Below are positions 40,313 to 50,191 of a stretch of 64,000 bases of DNA, in pieces. The stretch comes from Lycocorax pyrrhopterus obiensis. Lineage: Eukaryota > Chordata > Aves > Passeriformes > Paradisaeidae. The stretch lies in the NCBI GenBank assembly GCA_014706295.1, contig JACSVZ010000007.1, forward strand, positions 43,600,975-43,664,974. The letters are read 5' to 3'. Every line of letters begins with the position of its first letter. Within the stretch, counting starts at the first letter, position 1. The notes under the pieces are model-generated. The model had not been told where the DNA came from. It worked only from the letters and a program-made list of their open reading frames with translations, and did not search any database. Both the position numbers and the translations under genes were made by a program.

Positions 40313-43300
40313 GATGTGGTGGGGAATAGTTGTCATTTCTGGCTTTCTTGAAGGTCTAGAACTATAAGAAACCCATTTTTCATTATCATGTCTTTTTTGA
40401 TTGTCCTACTTCCTTTTTTACCTTAGTCTTGTTGGCCTGTTCTTGTCAGATGCCCTGTTTCTGAGGAATTTCTATTTACCCCATTTTTTCCTTTCTATGG
40501 TCAGCCTTTCACACAGAGGAAGAAGCACTCTGTGCTAGCCCCTGGCTGACTCTAGTGTTCCTCTGAACTTTCTTCATTCTGAAAAAGCTTTCATTGCCAC
40601 CAGTAAAAGGTTACTTATGTGCACACTGGTACTGGATGAAGCCCATGGAGTTTCTTGTTGCTTGTAAGTAGTGTTATAGAATTTCTTTGGGGCTATAGAA
40701 AATGTGCCTGCCCATCAACATTATAATTTCAACGCACTCATCTAACCAGTAGTCCTAGCTCAGAATGTACTCCATAAAGTGGGGAATAACCATTCTACCA
40801 AAACTGTGTCTGTCACATGCAATATAGATGTAGTAGCAGCCTCTCTGTAAGTGTTCGAGTCTGTGTTGACAGAGAAATCTAGGTCTTCAAGTGCCCTTGA
40901 AATGCCTCTTGAGTATTTTTCAGGACCTAGTACGCCTTTCCTACATGGAAAAAATTAGGCACACTGCAACAGAAGAAAAAAATCCTAAAGGAGATGCAGA
41001 ATTTTTCTGATTGCATTTATGAGATTTAGCTATTTTGGTGGGCATGGATTAGTGTGTTGAGAAAAGGTCTAAGCTGAATGTCTTGCTAACTGATCTTTAA
41101 AAAGCTAATGTTTTTGTGGTGAGCTTGGCTTAATTTTGTTTATTTTGTTTCTGTTCTCCCCAAACCAATGGGTTTGCTTCCCTGTCCTGTGAGTGTAAAC
41201 TTGCCGTAGGCTTAAATCAATGGCAGAACTTGCAGGAAAGGAAGCTATCACTCAGGTTAAGAAATTGGAAAAACAGCTGATCTGCATGACCTCAGCTTAC
41301 ATTAGTCTTCAACTTATTATTAATAAATGGATCAAATATCATTGTTTTGTTAACATTACTGTCTCTTTAGCTTTAGGTAGGGTTTTTTCTTTGTTTTTGT
41401 TGTTTATATTAACTCAGCTCCTCTTTATCAATTTTTTCTTGGCTCCTGCATTGAACATGGTTCAAATTTCCTGTTTAGGAATATGTACTCATAGAAATAC
41501 AGAAGTGACTTTTTGGTAGTGCTGATATGAATTATGGGAGCTGGGAATGTACTTAAAGGTAACTTAATGTCTGTGAGTGACTCCAAGTCACCACAGTACA
41601 TTTTTAAATATGACTTGACAACTGACTGAGAGAGAGTGTTTTCAATTTTATCTTTTCCTTCTAGTTTATCTGAGTAACCAGTTGTATATGGCAGGCATCT
41701 GAGGTGCAACAGAGAAACTGGAGCAATAATGTGTGTCAGCTGGTGCTTAATTAGATATTTCTATGACGGGGAATAGCAGTTTCCCACGATTAATATGTTA
41801 TATGGAAGGTAAAAAGTAAATGACTTTTCAGGAAGGTAATTGGACCGAGAAAAAGTTGTTCTTAAATGTTTTTGCTTCCTTTTTACCTGTTGCCCCAAAT
41901 AAGCAGCAAGGCTCCTCAATGTTCATCATTATAGTTGGGGATACTAACCCGAATGCAAATCGCTGCTTTTCTTACAGCTGAGCTTACAGCGATATAGATG
42001 ATGATTTTTACAAATAATCCCTAGGATTAGGTCATGTGAATCCTTGTGGGACTATAGCTGGTGTGTTGCTGTAGTGCCTCTCACCTGGTGCAGAAAGTCA
42101 GCAGTACCAAGATGCTGCTGGAGAGCACAGCTGTGGTCAGCAGGTACCTCACACAGACTGGCAGCATTTCTGAGCAACAGCTATGCAGTAAGGACGATCG
42201 AACACATGAGATTCACCAGTCGTATTCCCTGCAGTGTAAGAGTGTCTGCTCTTGTCTGGCTGGACTTATATGACCTAGTTTTTAATTATTCTGTTTTTCA
42301 TTGGTGTCTCTTTACATTGAAAAAAGATTACAGCATCTGTTTCAGAAAGTCAAATAAATATGAAGCCCCATTAGGATATTTGTATGTGGGACTTTAAAGG
42401 CAGTGCTGCAAATCGTGCAGAGCAGCTGCTGCCTTGGACCACCATTTATGCAAAATGCATATTAGTATTAATTAGAAAGTGACTGTAGCTGAAGAAAATG
42501 AAAATGCAGAATGATGGCACTTGCTCACTGTCATTCCTAACGCCGTCAAACTGAGCTGCTTCTTTCTACCAGAGGTTCCATCTGAGCTGTACAATTTTCC
42601 AGTAGCTAGGGAATATGGTCAGAGGCTTTGTGTGAATCCTGTTCCTCTCTGTGCTGTGCAAGTAATAAGAGCTTTACACCAAAGCACACTTTAATGGATG
42701 ATTCTACTATCCATCAACATGGAACTGCAATAGCCAGAATTTACATTTTGGCTAATTATTTCTGCTTTTATTTAAATTAGTTTCTAAGCTTTTGTTTCCT
42801 TCTGGCAACAGGCCCAAGTCTTTGGTAACTGAACATAAGTCTTCATGTATCCTTATGTAACAGTTCTTCCTCTTTTCAAATTTTACTTCCCTTTTTTCCT
42901 ATTTATCTTTCCATTCTTAGGTGTTTTGATTTTTTTAAAACTAATTCTATTACATCCTTTCAGCACCAATTTCTTATATTTTCTTCCTTTCCTTTTTTTT
43001 GTTTGCTGGGTTTCTAGTCCTAACACATGTCTTTTACCAGTGCAAGAAGATTTATCAAATTACTACTAACTGTGTGTTTACGTGACTGACATATTGTGCC
43101 ATGTCCTTATGCAATCAGATCTAGAGTCTGATCAAAATGTTTTAACTCATGACATTGAGTTCACGCAAGGTCTCACGTCACAGACAAATTGCACATGCCT
43201 TCTAACTAATTTGGATAAACAAATACTCTGAGGAGAATCTGAGATTTTTTTTTTGTAGGATTTAATTTCTTCGACCTTCCAGAACCTCAGGCAATTGGAT

Positions 43301-43429
43301 GAATAACTATTCTCCACTTTACTAAAGATAAATCTCTCTCTTTTCAAATATATATATGTACACACATGCACACTTATTTATCTATAGCTAAATAAGGTCA
43401 TAAAAAAAAATCTAGGATGTTTTAACTAT

Positions 43430-43477
43430 TTCATTGACTTTTCAGATTGTTTTTAAGCTGTTTTTTAAACTTTAAAG
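43430..43477 (+). promoter_or_regulatory. NRXN3: Weak, multi-AG 3' splice site of the SS4 exon
   Basis: The acceptor used for the cassette is TTTAAAG at 43471-43477, with A at position -3 and a tract broken by AA dinucleotides, so it is far from consensus. Two further AGs lie just upstream: TTTTCAG ending at 43445 and TTTTAAG ending at 43457. A good branch-point match, TTGAC with A at 43437, lies 40 nt before the authentic site but only 8 nt before the first AG, which could hide that AG. Several UUUUAA runs occur in the tract. Weak acceptors are usual for regulated exons; which proteins act here is inference. Confidence 0.75.
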
Positions 43478-43567
43478 GCAACACTGATAGTGAACGGTTC
43501 CAAATGGTAAAACAGAAAATCCCCTTCAAATATAACCGGCCTGTAGAGGAGTGGCTGCAGGAAAAAG
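43478..43567 (+). CDS. NRXN3: Neurexin-3 SS4 alternative cassette exon (30 residues)
   Basis: The exon is exactly 90 nt with phase 1 at both ends, so it can be included or skipped without a frame change. With the G from the previous exon it encodes [11 protein letters not shown], then [11 protein letters not shown], ending Glu-Glu-Trp-Leu-Gln-Glu-Lys. This is the SS4 insert of neurexin-3; the NRXN1 insert differs (Arg-Ile-Pro-Tyr-Arg-Leu-Gly, Asp-Glu-Trp-Leu-Leu-Asp). Family knowledge: inclusion (SS4+) sits next to the Ca2+ and ligand site, favours cerebellin binding and lowers binding to LRRTMs and some neuroligins. The donor is AAAG|GTAACA. The Ser at insert residue 5 is Asn in the mammalian sequence as I recall it. 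Confidence 0.96.
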
Positions 43568-43690
43568 GTAACAGTCATTAAAACTTTCATTTTAAACCCA
43601 TTTGATTCTAAACTCTCATTTTTAAAGCCTGCAAATAAATGTTTCTTAAATGATAATCGCCTGCTGCATAAATGACTGTTTTAATTTTCA
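43568..43690 (+). promoter_or_regulatory. NRXN3: U(U/A)AA cluster, candidate KHDRBS (SAM68/SLM2) response element
   Basis: Immediately after the SS4 donor, eight UAA-type motifs occur within about 107 nt: UUAAAA 43578, UUUUAAA 43590, CUAAA 43608, UUUAAA 43621, AAUAAA 43634, UUAAA 43646, AUAAA 43668 and UUUUAA 43679. Family knowledge: the STAR proteins SAM68, SLM1 and SLM2 bind such motifs, and in mouse the intron just 3' of the neurexin SS4 exon mediates SS4 exon skipping. Position and density fit this role; the sequence alone cannot prove binding. Confidence 0.65.
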
Positions 43691-44008
43691 TTATAATTTG
43701 TGTCAGCTTCCACCTGCCATCTGTTGATAAATCATGCTATAATACATTGCTATTAAAATGCAGTTAAAGGGACGAAATTCTAAGCTTGCTATAATAGTAA
43801 TGACAAACAAACAAGCAAAAATTCAGGAGATGATTTCTAAAAAAAAAAACCAAATGAAGAAGAGAGAAGAGCAACAACATGTATTATGGCAATTTAACCA
43901 CTGCATGATTTTCCTATTTTAATTTGGGCTTAAGCTACATTTATATCTTTATTATTGAAGTTTTCTTAAAAGATTTTCAAATCTACTTGTAAAACCACTT
44001 CCTTTAAG

Positions 44009-44038
44009 TTGGTTTTTTTTGGTTTGTTTTTTTTTTCT
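44009..44038 (+). repeat. T/G-rich simple repeat
   Basis: T runs are broken by GG pairs (GTTGGTTTTTTTTGGTTTG, then T-run). It is low-complexity sequence about 440 nt downstream of the SS4 exon. The same style recurs at 45391-45457. Confidence 0.6.
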
Positions 44039-44594
44039 CATGAGTCTGATTAGCCACTATGGCTATGTATTTCCTAATTGTATTAAGATAATTAAATGAT
44101 TTTAAAAAATGTTGTAAAGAAAACATTTTTTAACATTTTCATTTAAATTACAGTGAGGGAGACAGAGAAAGATGATTGTTCTGTTGCTTTTATGCTATGT
44201 CTGGAATACAGTTTGAACACTCACATGATATTTGTGTAAGATACAGATCAAATTCCTAATCTCAGGCAGTGCTACTTAATTTTGTGGTTTGCTTGGGGTA
44301 ATTGGCCTCAGTTCAACAAAAAAACTTGTTAACATGAGTAAGTCCAGATGGCTTGAGTGAAAGTTCTGTATACGGTCCACGACCTGTTGAAATGGGACTT
44401 GTGTCAGAACAGTAATTTTTGTTTTTAAGGAATTTGTAGAGGGGAAAAAATCTTGGCTGTAAGAATCCGTTTTAAAGCCTGGTGAGGGTAACAGAATAAC
44501 TTGCTGATTTCAGTAGGGCTTGAACTAGGCTCTTGGTAATACAGTGGAATTTAAATCAGGAAGATCTTCTCCCTCTATTACTAAATGTGGTATT

Positions 44595-44610
44595 AAAAAA
44601 AAAAAAAAAA
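44595..44610 (+). repeat. Poly-A run (A16)
   Basis: Sixteen consecutive A residues in intron. No attached SINE, LINE or processed pseudogene body is recognisable upstream. Confidence 0.8.
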
Positions 44611-44930
44611 GCACCATAACTAACTCCTGGCCTTGGAGTCTAAACAAAGCAGAACACAATCTTCTCTTGTTTCCATTTATGAAAGTACTGCTAATAAAAG
44701 GGGGTGACCTTTGAACTCAGATCTTGCATTTTCTGTCCTGATTTAGACTATGGTTTTTAACTCATTTTCCAAGAAGGAAAACCAATCTTTTGTAGGACTG
44801 GAAAAATATAATTTATGTTCTGTTTCAAATTTCTAACCTCAGCTGAATTAACAAATTGATTTATACAGTATGAATTAAGTTAAGGTCAGGAAGGATGTGG
44901 CTAAATCCAGTCAAAATATTTTTATGTGAA

Positions 44931-45017
44931 GGGCCTGATCCTGCAAAGTGTTGTGCACACTCAGCTCCTGTTGACTTCGATGAGAGCTGGCAGTGTTGCT
45001 CACTTTTCAGGTTTGGT
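44931..45017. repeat. Imperfect palindromic ancient repeat
   Basis: The left arm GGGCCTGATCCTGCAAAGTG...CTCAGCTC and the right arm GAGCTGGCAGTG...TTTTCAGGTTTGG are imperfect reverse complements around a centre containing TTGACTTCGATGA. I recall similar text ('gggcctgatcctgca...ttgacttcaatggga') recurring in reptile and bird genomes. The inverted-repeat form suggests an old non-autonomous DNA element or a structured conserved element. Family assignment is uncertain. Confidence 0.55.
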
Positions 45018-45390
45018 CTACAAAGGCGTAATGTTTAAAACTAAAGCTAAAGTATTAATGAAAGTAAGGCAAAAATATTTGTTTACTCAAAACAGAGGTT
45101 GTTTTTTTTTGCCACCAGTATGTCATAAACAGTTAATTCAGCTAAATTGTAAATAAATTTTAAGATAACAATAAACAGAAAATGCTTATTGAGTCTCAGT
45201 GGGTTGCCCTATTAATCTACAAGATCAAACTAAAATAGATCAATAAAGTTTAACACTAAAAAGAGAATAATTTTGGTAAGTCTGAATTGCTAAAGTCCCT
45301 TTAACACTAAAGACAATGATTGCCTCAATTTTGTTAAAAGAGATGCATGTCTAATTCCTTGATGCAATTCATGTGCTTGAGAAACCCATC

Positions 45391-45457
45391 TTTGTTTTCT
45401 TTTGGTTTGGTTGTGGGTTTGTTGTTTTTTGGTTTGTTTGGTTTTTTTTTCCTTTTT
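45391..45457 (+). repeat. T/G-rich simple repeat
   Basis: TTTGTTTTC and GGTTTGG-like units run into a T9 stretch. The reverse complement is a CCAAAC-type repeat. No transposon body is visible. Confidence 0.6.
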
Positions 45458-48264
45458 GATTTTCCACAAAATCTTTTACTTTATGTCACAGCTTCTACAA
45501 GTTTGAGCTTAAAAGCATGCCAAGACACTTTCATTTGTAATCCATCCTGAAGTTTTGAACTGAAGTCTACCTTTTGTGGATATTGGTGCTTTGTTAAAAG
45601 ACGATCACACATGCACTAGAGTCTAAAAGAGACTATATTTGAGTTTTCAGGCACTCTCAAAGCACTGGATGTTGTTAGGCTAGAAGGGTAGAGCTATGTT
45701 TTCACTAAAGTGAAAGGAACTTCAGTCTTTCCACTATGTGTCAGGGAATGACACTGTGCAGTACAACACCTGAGACTATATAACTTGGTTCCTTCATTCC
45801 AAAGTAGACAGACGTTTTCAGCAACTTAGGTATCACTCAAATTAAAAAGATATAAGAATGAGTAATTTGTGTAGCTGTTCACCAGCCTGCTCATCCATCT
45901 GGTCATCCATCTAACAATAATGTAACATGGAACCCTTCTGTCAGAAGACTTTATAAAGATGATGAAAGGGTAGCTTCCTATCAAAATGGAACAAGACAAA
46001 CTGATGGATGGAGGAATAGATTCATCAAAGAGACAGCATATAGAATAGCTGTCTTGCCCATGTGAGTTCTTGGCTTGGGTGAGGTAAGATGAAACACTTT
46101 TTGATTGACATTTTTGAATGCTATAGATTTGGTCTTCCTTTGTTACTGCTATGTTGTTCATAATAATGAAATAATTCATTCTTGGAAAACAAGTATGACA
46201 CATTATCTTTCTGAAGTGGCATCACTATTGGCTTTGAAGGGCTTTAAATTTTATAAATTAATTTAAAATAATTTTAAGAGCCCAGGTTTACAGTCTTGAA
46301 TTGCATGAGTAATAAGCAAAATATTAAATGCTGCTAACTTCACTGAGATTATGTATGTGAATATAGAAGGAAGCATTAGTCTTAAATTGTTCAACTTCAA
46401 TAGTCATAAATCCAGCAGATTTCCTTAGCAGAATACTTGGTGTCTGCTAAGGCACAGATGTTACCTGTTCTGCAATTGGATGAGCTAGTAAAGACCCAGG
46501 AGCCTCTCATCAAAAGGATTGATCCCAGAAGTCCTTAATTATTCAAATCTCTCTCACCTGTAAAGTCTCCTTGATGTAAGTGACTGTACTTTTGAAGCAA
46601 GAACTATTAGTATGAATTAGGATTTGCAAAGTCAGGCCCAAAATCTCTCCTAGTGCTACAGAAAAGTTACACTTCAGATTTCTCTGTGGTATTTTTAATT
46701 AGAATTCAGTTTTCCAAATGAAGAAGTCAATGAGAGAGCAAACAAAGAAACAAGAGCCTGAACTATTCAGAATATTTACAAAACACCTCATAATTTTTCT
46801 TCAGTATGACATTAAAATAGCAGCAGGAAGGGTTCTCGGTGGAAAAAAAAGACTGTAATTCTGCAGTCCTTACACACCTAGTAGAATTTAGTAATGTAAA
46901 TAGTTCCTCAATAGAATTCAGTGGCCAAATAAATTTTACACAGGGGAAGTAAAGGCTTCAGCTAAATTTCATTGAAAGAATGATCAGAAGAGACATATGG
47001 TGGCAGAATTAAGTGTATATTCTCTCCAAAGTTTTTTCTCATTCCATATTCATTTCCCTAGTGTCTTTATCATGTGTGTGTACACCGTCTTAGAGAGAAG
47101 AATGAGGAATTGCAGGTAGTAGGTGACTGCAACAAGTGATTGTTCTTTTAGCAAACACAGTTTTAGTATGGTTTCCAGCATTAACCATATGGTGCAGTGC
47201 ATGAATCCTGCTCTGGAAAACCACTTAACAATGAAGGCCCCAAAACACACAATCAGAGTTCCTTTTTTTGCTGGAATAGGGTCACTTCCTTGGTGTACAC
47301 TTTCTTTCAACATTAGAAGATGCAGATGAAGGCCCAGAATTGGAGACATGGTCTCTTTTTTTTCAGGCTTAATTTACTAACTCTTCATTCTTGCAAATAA
47401 AGAAAGACATATGACAGATGTGTAAAGCTATGCTATGAGCTTGGGTTAGAATAGTTGACATCCTGAGGAGAGTCATAATGCTCCAGTAAAAGTGAGAGAA
47501 CCCCTATTCTATCCTTGTTTGGGGAGCTCTCCTACCTGGAGCAGCAAAAAATATTCCTTTCTCATCACCTTCCACTTTTTCCGTTTGGCAGAAGATGAAA
47601 AAAGATGCTAAATTAATTCAAGGGAAGAAAGGAATGGAAATGCAAATGGAAAACTGAACTGCCAGTATCTTCCATCTGTTTTCAGGGATAACATCTCTAG
47701 ATTAGTGAAATAAGTCCCTTTACTCATAAGTCCCTTCTTTACTCATCTTACCTCTACTCTTTGGCACTCTTATCATGAGTGAGGTGGGAAGGAGGGAACA
47801 GTAGCAAGTGACATGACTGATTTTATAGGGGCAGGGACAATATGGACAGAACTATAGTGCTAGAAGGAGGCAACATATTCAGAGAAGGGAAAATGATGGA
47901 GTAAAATTCTTACAGCATATCCATTAAAAAATCCAAAGCACAACATGACAGAAAAGAAAAGCAGGCTCTGAGGACATGGTATGGGACAGGAGTTTTGACC
48001 TTCTGCAGTGTACAGTGCCATTTCCTCTAACTCAGACAGGAGCTAGGCTGAGAGGGATGATATCTTAACAGATATTATTACTGGACCCTATTTTTGTCAT
48101 AAGACAAGAGTAAAGGCTCTGTTTACATTCTGAGGATGTGTGGCTTCAGTGCATGTTTATTAATGTTTTGATAGACATATGTTGCCTCTGGCAAGTTTAA
48201 AACCTCCTGAGATGCAGAATATTGCATCAGGTGTTTCAACACTTTCCAGGGGAAGGATACCACG

Positions 48265-48275
48265 CCCCCCCCCCC
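48265..48275 (+). repeat. Poly-C run (C11)
   Basis: Eleven C residues follow CACG and precede ATTTTTATTTC. C-runs of this size are prone to sequencing length error and are rare in this AT-rich intron. Confidence 0.75.
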
Positions 48276-48523
48276 ATTTTTATTTCTCATTTCTTCATCA
48301 ATGCAGTTACTCCACCCCAATCAAGTCCTAATTTTCCATTTACAAATCTGAGGGTGAGGAGCACAAGGGATGTGCAGCCCACATCCACATGTGTGTGTGT
48401 TACACCTCACCGTACACTGTTGCTTAGTTAGCTAGGGTCCTCTTTGGGGACACGAACTACTTTCAGATACATTTCTTCTCTTGTCCCCATTCTCTTCCCC
48501 ATGGTCCATCCTGTCACCATAAG

Positions 48524-48583
48524 ATGATGCTACACCGCATCACCACTTCACTTCAAGACCCGCCACGACGACCACCAAAATTG
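48524..48583 (+). other. Candidate unannotated 60-nt cassette exon
   Basis: A pyrimidine-rich stretch (about 48470-48515) without internal AG leads to CATAAG, then 60 nt, then TTG|GTGAGC, a good donor. The block is a multiple of three and open in phase 1, the phase shared by all SS4 junctions here. Spliced after the 24381 exon it would read Asp-Asp-Ala-Thr-Pro-His-His-His-Phe-Thr-Ser-Arg-Pro-Ala-Thr-Thr-Thr-Thr-Lys-Ile and rejoin the Gly-Arg-Gln exon in frame. It has four CpGs in 60 nt, unusual for this intron. Against it: there is no known NRXN3 exon of this sequence, the AAG acceptor has no clear branch point at normal distance, and an open 60-mer is common by chance. Confidence 0.2.
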
Positions 48584-49124
48584 GTGAGCTCCCCCATGTA
48601 TTTTGATCTACTCTAACCACTGGCTGTGAAGGAATGAGCAGTGGATCATAGGCTGTACTTTCCTACATGGTGGCATTCTGCACCTCTCATCAGGCTGGAC
48701 TAGACAGAAAGTAGCGAGTGAGAACTGGGGAGTGGGAATGGGATGGGAACACATTTCAAACTTCATAAAAATGGGAAAACAAAAGATATTTGAATGATGA
48801 TTGACTTGAAGCTGCATTGATAACCCTTCTGAGCAATGTCCAGTCTGGTTGTCTGCTAATTCAGCAGATTTCAGGTGGCATGCCCCTAATCTTTTGAGGT
48901 ACAATGAAATTATAGGCACTGCCTTTGCACTTCATGAAGCAATTTATTTCTTAATATGGTCAACCTAGTGCAGCCTGGGACATAAACAGTATTTATAGAG
49001 CAGTCCAGGCTGAATGTTATATAAGTGTCCTGCAAAACTAGGTGAATTGGCAATTGTTACTAGATTTATTTTTAATAATTTTATTTTTTCTTACATATGA
49101 TATTGGACCACTTCTAACACTCAA

Positions 49125-49200
49125 GATGTGACCTTGACTAAACCACATAACCTGCCTTCACTTGAATTCCACTGTCTGTAAGAGGGGAGGGAGTAAGGCA
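49125..49200 (+). repeat. MIR-like relic, sense
   Basis: AGATGTGACCTTGACTAAAC, ACATAACCTGCCTTCACTTG and CCACTGTCTGTAAGAGGGG follow in the order of MIR core 'tgtgaccttgggcaagt..cttaacct..cctcagtttcctcatctgtaaaatgggg'. It is shorter and more diverged than the copy at 34.6 kb. The match is by eye only. Confidence 0.5.
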
Positions 49201-49863
49201 TTCTGGGGCTTAACCATCTGAAGCACTGTTATCCTCACTATTTCAAAAGCTTTGTTCTTTCAGAGACATCAGAAATGTTTGCATTTGTTGTTTCTTCGGT
49301 TTAGATTTGCAAGCCTAAACAACACAAAGTTTACAGGTGAAAGATCATGACTGATTCTGTCATAACACTCCTACTCAATTCTTATATGACTTCATTTTTT
49401 TCTGATGTTTTACTGTTTCTGAGCCAGCCGTTGAAACTTTTGCATTATTAAAAGTGGCTTTATGAGTTAATCCAGTCCTTTAACCAGTCCAAAAGGAGGT
49501 TTATTTATGGGCTAAAGCTTGACAGGTACTGCAATCTGAATTGATAGTAGAAAAATGGCCGTGTATTGAAGTCCTATTTGTAGTTTAAAATTCATCCAAT
49601 CCTAAAAGAATGGGTTCAAATTTCTGAAGTTCCTCCAGAGTTTTGATGTGGGAGTGGATGCTAAAGTATAAGGTTCAGTTTTAGGTATTCGTACTTTCAG
49701 GCTAATCTTCCTTATTGATGACTTTTAGGCACTACGTTTCCATACTGTTTCTCTACAGTCATCACAAACACTACCAAGAATGAATCTACTTCTCCTTTGT
49801 CCATCACTTCGGGCCAGGGCTCAATGTAGAATGCAAACTGAAGGAAATGTCTGTCAATAATGC

Positions 49864-49883
49864 TATTCACCCCCCTTCACTAG
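49864..49883 (+). promoter_or_regulatory. NRXN3: 3' splice site of the LNS6-end/stalk exon
   Basis: The tract TATTCACCCCCCTTCACTAG is pyrimidine-rich with AG at 49882-49883 and no AG within it. Both isoform choices (from 24381 or from 43567) must use this acceptor. Confidence 0.9.
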
Positions 49884-50191
49884 GACGACAGTTAACGATC
49901 TTCAACACCCAGGCGCAAATAGCCATAGGAGGGAAGGACAGAGGGCGTCTCTTCCAAGGCCAGCTCTCCGGTCTCTATTACAATGGCCTGAAAGTGCTGA
50001 ACATGGCGGCAGAGAACAACCCCAACATTAAAATCAATGGAAGTGTCCGACTCGTTGGGGAAGTCCCGTCCATCTTGGGAACAACACCCACAACATCCGT
50101 GCCACCGGAAATGTCGACTACAGTCATGGAAACCACGACCACGATGGCGACCACTACCACCCGAAAAAATCGTTCACCGCCCAGCATCCAG
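49884..50191 (+). CDS. NRXN3: Neurexin-3 exon: end of LNS6 and start of the Thr-rich stalk
   Basis: The 308-nt exon enters in phase 1 (first two bases complete Gly) and encodes 102 further residues, ending on a full Gln codon before GTGAGT. Residues 1-7 are Arg-Gln-Leu-Thr-Ile-Phe-Asn; by alignment with NRXN1-beta these hold the equivalents of the ligand-contact Arg232 and the Ca2+ ligands Ile236 and Asn238 (Asn at 49904-49906), so the Ca2+ site is intact. Residues up to about 61 finish the last beta-strands (Gly-Gln-Leu-Ser-Gly-Leu-Tyr-Tyr-Asn). A sequon Asn-Gly-Ser lies at 51-53. Residues 66-92 are a Thr/Ser-rich, presumably O-glycosylated stalk, followed by Arg-Lys-Asn-Arg. The ATG at 49847 is intronic; the exon start is set by the acceptor and by homology. 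The exon is more CpG-rich than its introns. Confidence 0.96.

Larger units (their letters stand above)
24382..43477 (+). other. NRXN3: NRXN3 intron between the LNS6 exon and the SS4 cassette
   Basis: This 19.1-kb intron opens with GTACAG and closes with a weak TTTAAAG acceptor. Its supportable contents are a roughly 320-bp (TTCTC)n tract at 29.1-29.5 kb, an antisense CR1 tail at 33.9-34.0 kb, a MIR relic at 34.6-34.7 kb, an AAAC-rich simple repeat at 26.3 kb, a 16-bp palindrome at 37.4 kb and an AT-rich stretch near 40.25 kb. Open frames elsewhere are short and match no family. Some regions, such as 42.05-42.35 kb, have slightly higher GC and a 117-codon frame, but I see no exon there. Confidence 0.9.
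43568..49883 (+). other. NRXN3: NRXN3 intron between the SS4 cassette and the stalk exon
   Basis: This 6.3-kb intron begins GTAACA and ends CACTAG. Beyond the motif cluster at its 5' end it holds T/G-rich simple sequence (44.0 and 45.4 kb), an A16 run (44.6 kb), a palindromic repeat (44.93-45.02 kb), a C11 run (48.27 kb), a MIR-like relic (49.1 kb) and a 60-nt exon candidate (48.52-48.58 kb). The remainder is AT-rich with no supportable gene. A 125-codon minus-strand frame at 45826-46203 resembles nothing I know. Confidence 0.9.

Noticed and set aside
42044..42397. 117-codon frame with slightly higher GC
   Set aside because: No splice pair in phase, no family resemblance, and a second overlapping frame is equally open; probably chance.
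49847..49883. ATG at 49847 as a start for a 127-residue protein
   Set aside because: The region is the pyrimidine tract and acceptor of the stalk exon; neurexin homology begins exactly after AG at 49883, and the frame then runs past the donor at 50191.
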